A stretch of DNA of 64,000 nucleotides from Pseudonocardia sp. 73-21 (GTDB taxonomy: Bacteria; Actinomycetota; Actinomycetes; Mycobacteriales; Pseudonocardiaceae): the NCBI RefSeq assembly GCF_001899645.1, contig NZ_MKVV01000054.1:1-64000 (forward strand), read 5' to 3'. The number at the start of each line of letters is the position of its first letter. Position 1 is the first letter of the stretch. The notes below the pieces were generated by a model. It worked only from the letters and a program-made list of their open reading frames with translations. It ran no database searches and was not told the DNA's origin. The translations under genes and the position numbers were made by a program. Below, in pieces: positions 57,701-64,000 of the stretch.

Positions 57701-58764
57701 GTCCGATCCTCATGACGGCCACCGCCACGATCTTCGCGCTGCTGCCGATGGCGCTCGGGCTGACCGGTGGCGGGGCGTTCATCTCCCAGCCGCTGGCCGT
57801 GGTGGTGATCGGCGGCCTGGTGACGTCCACGCTGCTGACGCTCGTGCTCGTCCCGGTGCTGTACCTGCTCGCCGAGCGGGGCCGGGAGCGGCGGCGCGGC
57901 GGCCCGGTGCCGGCCGACGGCGCGATCGCGGACCGGGGGATGGCCCCGGCCGGGCGGAACGGGGCGGCACCCGACCGTGACGCCGCCCGCGACGGGGCCG
58001 CGGCGGCCGCGATCGGCGCAGGCGCGTCGGCGGTCGGTGCGACGCGCAACGGTCACGCCGACCACCTGCCGACGGGTCCGCTGTCGACGGGTCCGCAGCC
58101 GGTGGCCGGTTCCGGAACCACGCAGGCCGGCCGACCTGTAGCCGCCACCCGGCCGGACCCGGCCTCCGCCGGCCCGGACCCGGCGCCGACCACCTGGTCC
58201 GCCGCCCCGGCCACTCCGGAGACCGGTCCGGCCGCCCGGCCCGCGGTGCAGGGTCTGCTCACCGACCGCGACGGCGTCCCGCTGCCGGGGGCGACGCTCC
58301 TCGTCCTCGACGCGGCCGGGACACAGGTCGGGGCCGCCGTCGCCGACGGGAACGGCGGGTTCCGGGTGCCGCTGCCGGCCGCCGGGGAGTACACGCTGGT
58401 CGGCCGCAGCGACGGGCACCAGCCCGAGGCCGTGCGGGCCACCGTGCCGATGGGGCCGATCCGCGTCGACATCGCGGTGGAGGGCCCCGCGTCCGTGACG
58501 GGCCGGGTCCGCACCGCCGACGGCACGGGGGTGCCCGCGATGCTGACGCTGATCGGCCGCGACGGTGGGATGGCCGCGGCCGTGCGCGCCTCGTCCGACG
58601 GCGACTTCCGCTTCAGCCGGGTGGCCGCGGGGGACCACCACCTCGTGGTGATGACCCCGGAGGGCCGCAGCACCACCTACCGCGTGGACGTCCCGCCCGC
58701 GGGCACGCTGCGCCAGGATGTGACGTTGCCCGGCTCCCGCGAGGCGGCCCACACCGTCGGCTGA
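54757..58764 (+). CDS. RND-family transporter (AcrB/MMPL-like) with two C-terminal beta-sandwich domains
   Basis: The 1335-residue protein has the RND layout: a first helix (about residues 11-30), a large extracytoplasmic loop (VPTVTVLTPYAGASPEVVAEQVTDPIE), helices with the charged motif AVGRVVDDSIVVIENIKRH, a second loop, and six final helices ending about residue 1040. It probably exports hydrophobic compounds. After an Ala/Pro-rich linker, residues about 1160-1330 form two carboxypeptidase-regulatory-like/Cna-B-type modules (VQGLLTDRDGVPLPGATLLVLDAAG and VTGRVRTADGTGVPAMLTLIG). The ATG at 54757 follows an AT-rich promoter region. The MarR gene upstream is its likely regulator. Confidence 0.9.
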   Translation: MTWLARLSLANRAVVGLVTVLLLAFGLLATGSLRQELLPSFSVPTVTVLTPYAGASPEVVAEQVTDPIEAAVAGVTGVTGTSSSSTGGSSVVTLNLAYGTDTDTATTQVERAIQGATLPEGVTAKVGTIGTDSIPVLQLAASSTLPPDQLAAVLRDKVQPLLAGLAGVGDVSLTGIRDPRITIDVDTAKAAGKGVSLTAVQSLLQANGVRVPAGQLSPDTAPLTVQVGSPITTVDELRNLYLTPGASAAAGAGRSPSATPSAGAPSAAARSAAAAAPADPVRLGDIATVTAERAPATGYTRTDGVDSIGIGVTKTGDANTVAVSKAVNDALPQVTDLLGGPARAAAVTVVFDQAPFIQQSVSDLTTEGLLGLAFAVLVILAFLLSVRATLVTAVSIPLSLLIALIVLYVGGFTLNILTLAALTVAVGRVVDDSIVVIENIKRHIGYGGPRRAAILTGVREVAGAITASTVTTVAVFAPIGLVGGQVGELFRPFAVAVAAALLASLLVSLTVVPVLASLVMRSPASPAHADPEPQQKPTALQRGYLPVLRWALARPVIAVLVAVGLMGGTVALVPLLQTSFIGNAGGNTLSISQELAPGTALPQADDAAKKVEAVLGTVDGVKSYQATVGTTGAATFGRPRGSGGGVAPTRFSVTLADKADATKIADDLRSRFTALGDQAGTLTVTEGQGGSSSNVAVDIRADDPAVLAQAADQVQKAVAGVSGVSDVRNNLSAAQPVVDVTVDRQKAAAQGLTEAQIGQSVATALRGSTVGTLTIDGVAQSVLLRTGAAPADLAALQNLTITGARGDVALTDVATVARTTTAPSIEHTDGARSAQVTARPDGQDLGAVTATLTTTIADLKLPAGATATIGGVSADQADAFAQLGLALLAAIAVVYLVMVVTFKSLLQPLLLLVSIPFAATGALGLLLITGTPLGVAAIIGMLMLVGVVVTNAIVLIDLVNQYRRRGRPVYEAIVEGAGQRLRPILMTATATIFALLPMALGLTGGGAFISQPLAVVVIGGLVTSTLLTLVLVPVLYLLAERGRERRRGGPVPADGAIADRGMAPAGRNGAAPDRDAARDGAAAAAIGAGASAVGATRNGHADHLPTGPLSTGPQPVAGSGTTQAGRPVAATRPDPASAGPDPAPTTWSAAPATPETGPAARPAVQGLLTDRDGVPLPGATLLVLDAAGTQVGAAVADGNGGFRVPLPAAGEYTLVGRSDGHQPEAVRATVPMGPIRVDIAVEGPASVTGRVRTADGTGVPAMLTLIGRDGGMAAAVRASSDGDFRFSRVAAGDHHLVVMTPEGRSTTYRVDVPPAGTLRQDVTLPGSREAAHTVG

Positions 58765-58798
58765 GGCCACATCCCCCGACGTCGCAGCCCGTATGTGC

Positions 58799-58847
58799 AC
58801 GTCGCAGCCCGCCGGCGGCCTGCGACGAGCCCGGCGGGCTGCGACGT
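58799..58847. repeat. Hairpin with 17-bp arms after the RND gene
   Basis: ACGTCGCAGCCCGCCGG (58799-58815) pairs perfectly with 58831-58847. A further direct copy of CGACGTCGCAGCCCG lies at 58778-58792. It is probably the RND gene terminator and isolates the ilv promoter. Confidence 0.75.
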
Positions 58848-58886
58848 CGGGCGGGTCCCACGATCTGGTACCCCCGTCCCACTGGG

Positions 58887-58915
58887 TTGACGCCCCGCCC
58901 GCCCGGCCGTTACCT
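58887..58915 (+). promoter_or_regulatory. Promoter of the ilvBNC leader
   Basis: TTGACG (58887-58892) and TTACCT (58910-58915) are separated by 17 bp, a near-ideal housekeeping promoter. Transcription should start about 8 nt on, at or beside the A of the leader ATG at 58923. Confidence 0.7.
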
Positions 58916-58922
58916 TCGGCCC

Positions 58923-58964
58923 ATGTCCCGGGTCCTCGTACTTCGCAGGCGCGTCCACGCCTGA
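58923..58964 (+). CDS. ilv operon leader peptide
   Basis: A 13-residue frame (MSRVLVLRRRVHA) with Val-Leu-Val-Leu and another Val, all products of the operon downstream. No ribosome site precedes it, and the predicted transcription start coincides with the ATG, so it is probably translated leaderless. Ribosome stalling on Val/Leu codons would decide whether the terminator at 58991-59028 forms. This is the classical attenuation layout, inferred from sequence. Confidence 0.7.
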   Translation: MSRVLVLRRRVHA

Positions 58965-58990
58965 GCGAGCTCTCGGTCGTCGACGCGCCA

Positions 58991-59028
58991 CCCTCGCACC
59001 GCCGTTCCCGGCGGTCGGGGGCTTTTTT
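58991..59028 (+). terminator. Attenuator terminator before ilvB
   Basis: A stem ACCGCCG/CGGCGGT (58998-59004 with 59009-59015, loop TTCC) is extended by CCC/GGG pairing. It is followed by six T residues (59023-59028), a rare true intrinsic terminator in this GC-rich window. It lies between the leader peptide and ilvB. Confidence 0.75.
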
Positions 59029-59066
59029 GTGTTCGCCAATCGTCAAACAGCGAGGCTGACCTCCAG

Positions 59067-60980
59067 ATGACCACCGCAACGCCCCGTCCCGCGGGCCCGC
59101 GACCGGCACCCCCGCCGGCGCGACCCACCCCTGCCACGGCGTCCGAGCCGCGGTTCGACGCGGTTCCCATGACCGGCGCACAGTCGCTCGTACGGTCCCT
59201 GGAGGAGGTGGGCTGCGAGGTCGTCTTCGGGATCCCCGGCGGCACGATCCTCCCGGCCTACGACCCGCTGCTCGACTCCACGCGGGTGCGGCACGTGCTG
59301 GTGCGCCACGAGCAGGGCGGCGGCCACGCGGCCACGGGGTACGCGCAGGCCACCGGCAAGGTCGGCGTCTGCATGGCCACGTCCGGCCCGGGGGCCACGA
59401 ACCTCGTCACCCCGATCGCCGACGCCCACATGGACTCGATCCCGATCGTCGCGATCACGGGCCAGCAGTCCCGGCCGCTGATCGGCACGGACGCCTTCCA
59501 GGAAGCCGACATCACCGGCATCACGATGCCGATCACCAAGCACAACATGCTGGTGACCGACGCGAAGGACATCCCGCGCGCGATCACGGAGGCGTTCCAC
59601 CTGGCCAGCACCGGGCGTCCGGGGCCGGTCCTGGTGGACATCCCCAAGGACGTCCTGCAGGAGATGACGACCTTCACCTGGCCGGCGGAGATGAAGCTGC
59701 CCGGCTACCGGCCCACCACGCGGCCGCACGGCAAGCAGATCCGCGAGGCGGCCAAGCTCATCTGCTCGGCGAAGCACCCGGTGCTCTACGTCGGCGGCGG
59801 CGTGCTCAAGGCGCAGGCCTCGGCGGAGCTGCTGCGGCTGGCCGAGCTCACCGGCATCCCGGTGGTCACCACGCTGATGGCCCGGGGCGCGTTCCCCGAC
59901 AGCCACCCGCAGCACGTCGGCATGCCCGGCATGCACGGCACGGTGGCGGCGGTGGCGGCGATGCAGGAGTCCGACCTGCTGGTGGCGCTGGGCTCGCGCT
60001 TCGACGACCGCGTCACCGGCGTCCTGTCGAGCTTCGCCCCGAACGCCGCCGTCGTGCACGCCGACATCGACCCGGCCGAGATCTCCAAGAACCGCCGCGC
60101 GGACGTCCCGATCGTGGGCGACTGCAAGGAGGTCATCACCGAGCTGATCGACGCCGTCACGGCCGAGCGGGCCGAGCGCGGCCACGCCGAGCTGAAGGAG
60201 TGGTGGGCGCGGCTCGACGACCTGCGCGCCACCTACCCGCTGGGCTACGACTGGCCCGCCGACGGCTCGCTCTCGCCCGAGTACGTGATCGAGCGCATCG
60301 GTCAGATCGCCGGCCCCGACGCCGTGTACGTCGCGGGCGTCGGCCAGCACCAGATGTGGGCCGCGCAGTTCATCTCCTACGAGAAGCCGCGCTCGTGGCT
60401 CAACTCCGGGGGCCTGGGCACGATGGGCTTCGCGGTGCCGGCGGCGATGGGCGCCAAGATGGCCCGCCCCGACGACGTCATCTGGGCCATCGACGGCGAC
60501 GGCTGCTTCCAGATGACCAACCAGGAGCTCGCCACCTGCGCCATCGAGGGCATCCCGATCAAGGTGGCCGTCATCAACAACGGCAACCTGGGCATGGTCC
60601 GGCAGTGGCAGAACCTGTTCTACTCCGGGCGCTACAGCCAGACCGACCTCGGCACGCACAAGCACCGCATTCCCGACTTCAAGCTGCTCGCCGAGGCCAT
60701 GGGCTGCGTCGGGCTGCGCGCGGAGTCCAAGGAGGACGTCGACCGCGTCATCCGGCAGGCCATGGAGATCAACGACCAGCCGGTCGTCATCGACTTCGTC
60801 GTGGGTGCCGACGCGCAGGTGTGGCCGATGGTGGCCGCGGGCACCGGCAACTCCGAGATCATGGCAGCGCGCAACATCCGCCCGCTGTTCGACGGTGACG
60901 AGCTGGCCGCGGGCGTCGACGAGGTCTCGGCGGTCACGGCCGAGGCCCAGCAGGAGTCCGCACAGGGGGAGTCGGAATGA
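59067..60980 (+). CDS. ilvB: Acetolactate synthase large subunit
   Basis: The 637-residue ThDP enzyme joins pyruvate units (or pyruvate with 2-ketobutyrate), the first common step of Val/Leu/Ile synthesis. It shows [20 protein letters not shown], the catalytic Glu in [13 protein letters not shown], and the ThDP motif [33 protein letters not shown]. An Ala/Pro-rich N-terminal 35 residues precede the domain. The gene is under leader attenuation and overlaps ilvN by 4 nt. Confidence 0.96.
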   Translation: MTTATPRPAGPRPAPPPARPTPATASEPRFDAVPMTGAQSLVRSLEEVGCEVVFGIPGGTILPAYDPLLDSTRVRHVLVRHEQGGGHAATGYAQATGKVGVCMATSGPGATNLVTPIADAHMDSIPIVAITGQQSRPLIGTDAFQEADITGITMPITKHNMLVTDAKDIPRAITEAFHLASTGRPGPVLVDIPKDVLQEMTTFTWPAEMKLPGYRPTTRPHGKQIREAAKLICSAKHPVLYVGGGVLKAQASAELLRLAELTGIPVVTTLMARGAFPDSHPQHVGMPGMHGTVAAVAAMQESDLLVALGSRFDDRVTGVLSSFAPNAAVVHADIDPAEISKNRRADVPIVGDCKEVITELIDAVTAERAERGHAELKEWWARLDDLRATYPLGYDWPADGSLSPEYVIERIGQIAGPDAVYVAGVGQHQMWAAQFISYEKPRSWLNSGGLGTMGFAVPAAMGAKMARPDDVIWAIDGDGCFQMTNQELATCAIEGIPIKVAVINNGNLGMVRQWQNLFYSGRYSQTDLGTHKHRIPDFKLLAEAMGCVGLRAESKEDVDRVIRQAMEINDQPVVIDFVVGADAQVWPMVAAGTGNSEIMAARNIRPLFDGDELAAGVDEVSAVTAEAQQESAQGESE

Positions 60981-61486
60981 TCGAGCGTCACACCCTGTCG
61001 GTGCTGGTCGAGGACAAGCCCGGCGTGCTCGCCCGCGTGTCGGGGCTGTTCTCCCGGCGCGGGTTCAACATCGTCTCGCTGGCCGTCGGCCCCACCGAGC
61101 ACGCGGGAGTCTCCCGCATGACCATCGTGGTGGAGGTCGACGACTTCCCCCTCGAGCAGGTCACCAAGCAGCTCAACAAGCTGATCCACGTCATCAAGAT
61201 CGTGGAGCTGGAGCCGGCCGCGTCGGTGCAGCGCGAGGTGCTGCTGGTGAAGGTGCGGGCCGACCCGGCCGTGCGCAGCCAGGTGCTGGAGATCGTCAAC
61301 CTCTTCCGCGCCCGTGCCGTCGACGTCACGCCCGAGGCCGTCACGATCGAGGCCACCGGCACGGCTGAGAAGATCGGCGCGCTGCTCAAGAACCTGGAGC
61401 CCTACGGCATCCGCGAGATGGTGCAGTCCGGGACGATCGCCGTCGGCCGCGGGCCGCGTTCGATCACCGCCACAGCTGTTCGCTGA
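60977..61486 (+). CDS. ilvN: Acetolactate synthase small (regulatory) subunit
   Basis: The 169-residue protein begins with an ACT domain ([38 protein letters not shown]) that binds valine for feedback control. The C-terminal half ([39 protein letters not shown]) activates IlvB. Its ATG overlaps the ilvB stop (ATGA), so the subunits are made together. Confidence 0.96.
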   Translation: MIERHTLSVLVEDKPGVLARVSGLFSRRGFNIVSLAVGPTEHAGVSRMTIVVEVDDFPLEQVTKQLNKLIHVIKIVELEPAASVQREVLLVKVRADPAVRSQVLEIVNLFRARAVDVTPEAVTIEATGTAEKIGALLKNLEPYGIREMVQSGTIAVGRGPRSITATAVR

Positions 61487-62521
<1,035 letters not shown>

Positions 62522-62532
62522 GCCCGTTGCCC

Positions 62533-62582
62533 CGACGAACGGCACCTCCGTCGCCACCAGTGCGACGGGAGTGCCGTTCGTC
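62533..62582 (+). terminator. Hairpin terminator after ilvC
   Basis: ACGAACGGCAC...TCCGTCGC pairs with GCGACGGGAGTGCCGTTCGT, giving about 18 pairs with a bulge and a short loop, starting 11 nt after the stop. Confidence 0.65.
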
Positions 62583-62644
62583 GTCGGTGGGCGCGGAACT
62601 ACGATCGGGTGAGTACCAGCCGTCTATCCGGGAGCAGTCACAGC

Positions 62645-64000
62645 GTGAGCACCGTCGCCACCCGTCCTGTCGTCCTGCTCGCCGAGAAGCTCGCCCCGTC
62701 CGCCGTCGCCGTGCTGGGTGACGACGTCGAGATCCGTGAGGTCGACGGCACCGACCGCCCCGCGTTCCTCGCCGCACTGGCCGACGCCGACGCGCTGCTG
62801 GTCCGCTCCGCCACCCGCGTCGACGCCGAGGCCCTCGCCGCGTCGCGCCGGCTCAAGGTCGTGGCCCGCGCCGGGGTCGGCCTCGACAACGTCGACGTCC
62901 CCGCGGCCACCGCGCGCGGCGTGATGGTGGTCAACGCACCGACGTCCAACATCGTGAGCGCCGCCGAGCACGCCGTCGCGCTGCTGCTGGCCGCGGCCCG
63001 GCACATCCCCGCCGCCGACGCGAGCCTGCGCGCGGGCAAGTGGGCGCGCAGCGCGCTCACCGGCACCGAGATCAACGGCAAGATCGCCGGCATCGTGGGC
63101 CTGGGCAAGATCGGCCAGCTGGTGGCGCAGCGCCTCGCCGCGTTCGGCGTCGAGCTCATCGCGTACGACCCGTACGTCTCGCCGGCCCGCGCCGGGCAGC
63201 TGGGCATCGAGCTCGTGGGCCTCGACGAGCTGCTGGAGCGCGCCGAGCTGATCTCCATCCACCTGCCGAAGACCCCGGAGACGCTCGGGCTCATCGGCAA
63301 GGACCAGCTCGCGGTCACCAAGCCGGGTGTGATCATCGTGAACGCCGCCCGCGGGGGCCTGGTGGACGAGGACGCGCTGGCCGAGGCCGTGCGCAGCGGC
63401 CACGTCGGCGGCGCGGGCGTGGACGTCTACGTCACCGAGCCCACCACGTCCAGCCCGCTCTTCGAGATCCCGCAGATCGTGGTCACGCCGCACCTGGGCG
63501 CGTCCACCGAGGAGGCCCAGGACCGCGCGGGCACCGACGTCGCCCGCTCGGTGCTGCTGGCGCTGGCCGGGGAGTTCGTGCCCGACGCGGTCAACGTGCA
63601 GGTCGGCGGGGCCGTGGGCGAGGAGGTGGCGCCGTGGCTGCCGCTGGTGCAGAAGCTCGGCACCGTGCTGCACGCCGTCGCGGGTGCGGTGCCCAGCGCT
63701 GTCACCGTCGACATCTCGGGCGAGCTCGCCGCCGAGGAGGTGTCGGTGCTGCAGCTCGCCGCCCTGCGCGGGCTGTTCACCCACGTCGTCGAGGACCAGG
63801 TCACGTTCGTCAACGCGCCCGCCCTCGCGGCCGATCGCGGCGTCACCGTCGAGCTGACCACCGCGCCGGAGAGCGAGAACTTCCGCAGCGTCGTCCAGCT
63901 GCGCGCCGCGATGCCCGACGGCCAGGCCGTCACGGTGTCGGGCACGCTGTCCGGCCGCTCGCAGACCCACAAGCTCGTGGAGGTCAACGGCCGCCACTTC
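62645..64000 (+). CDS. serA: D-3-phosphoglycerate dehydrogenase, partial at right edge
   Basis: The visible 452 codons cover the substrate- and NAD-binding domains. ARAGVGLDNVDVPAATARGV and IVGLGKIGQLVAQRLAAFG are present, with the catalytic Arg in NAARGGLVDED, a Glu region and His in VVTPHLGASTEEA. Then comes the intervening (ASB) domain of long, type 1-like SerA as in mycobacteria. The C-terminal ACT domain (about 75 residues) lies beyond the window. The GTG at 62645 begins STVATRPVVLLAEKL. It starts serine synthesis; its place after ilvC follows the M. tuberculosis order. Confidence 0.95.
   Translation, partial: MSTVATRPVVLLAEKLAPSAVAVLGDDVEIREVDGTDRPAFLAALADADALLVRSATRVDAEALAASRRLKVVARAGVGLDNVDVPAATARGVMVVNAPTSNIVSAAEHAVALLLAAARHIPAADASLRAGKWARSALTGTEINGKIAGIVGLGKIGQLVAQRLAAFGVELIAYDPYVSPARAGQLGIELVGLDELLERAELISIHLPKTPETLGLIGKDQLAVTKPGVIIVNAARGGLVDEDALAEAVRSGHVGGAGVDVYVTEPTTSSPLFEIPQIVVTPHLGASTEEAQDRAGTDVARSVLLALAGEFVPDAVNVQVGGAVGEEVAPWLPLVQKLGTVLHAVAGAVPSAVTVDISGELAAEEVSVLQLAALRGLFTHVVEDQVTFVNAPALAADRGVTVELTTAPESENFRSVVQLRAAMPDGQAVTVSGTLSGRSQTHKLVEVNGRHF

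Noticed and set aside
54745..59181. Very long open frame on the minus strand opposite the RND gene
   Set aside because: It is Gly/Arg/His-rich, has no family motifs, and mirrors the intact RND gene. Long antisense frames are expected at this GC content.

Overview
The window is very GC-rich DNA from an actinobacterium of the Pseudonocardia/Pseudonocardiales type. This rests on dense GC-ending codons, many GTG starts, and a gene order in the right two-thirds that follows the Mycobacterium tuberculosis block Rv3030 to Rv2996c as I remember it: methyltransferase, etfBA, acyltransferases, cysteine desulfurase, mnmA, methionine-synthase-like, ligA, ACT protein, gatCAB, ilvBNC and serA. The genus is an inference; no rRNA or tRNA gene is present to fix it.

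Region 1 (1-22,720) is an accessory island. Its left part is a pile of insertions. An IS3-type element sits inside istB of an IS21-type element, and the IS21 end in turn cuts a peptidoglycan transglycosylase gene. Next come a small membrane protein, a DUF6247/RelE-like toxin-antitoxin pair with a frameshifted toxin, a membrane Ser/Thr kinase, and two adjacent genes (FAD oxidoreductase, STAND-like ATPase with HTH) that each carry one in-frame TAG. A complete IS256-type element with a perfect 9-bp target duplication follows. From 20,286 leftward to 12,008 runs a conjugation operon of eight genes: ATPase, small membrane protein, TrbL-like, SCO6880 family, VirB4-like, VirD4/TraD coupling protein, DUF4913 and a peptidoglycan hydrolase. 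Every junction in it is a 4-nt start/stop overlap. No relaxase or integrase lies inside the window. The last 2 kb (20.4-22.7 kb) holds an excisionase/BldC-like HTH gene and frameshifted small genes.

The island ends inside a core gene. At 22,721 only the first 21 codons of an Rv3030-like methyltransferase remain.

Region 2 (22.7-64 kb) is core genome. It encodes electron transfer flavoprotein, a putative ornithine-lipid acyltransferase pair, sulfur transfer and tRNA thiolation (cysteine desulfurase, MnmA), NAD-dependent DNA ligase with an unusual acidic insertion, an acyl desaturase with its reductase, the amidotransferase GatCAB, branched-chain amino acid synthesis (ilvD, ilvBNC) and serine synthesis (serA, open at the right edge). 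Smaller genes fill the gaps: GH16 glucanase, PucR and MarR regulators, a sugar-dehydrogenase-like lipoprotein, DoxX, and an RND transporter fused to two beta-sandwich domains.

Three things stand out in the core. First, five copies of a 40-bp stem-loop (18-bp arms, 4-nt loop) lie at gene ends. Second, a shrunken relic of a full-length duplicate of the RND gene sits between that gene and its MarR regulator. Third, ilvBNC has a leader-peptide attenuator whose promoter predicts a leaderless leader ORF. I saw no CRISPR array, tRNA or rRNA.
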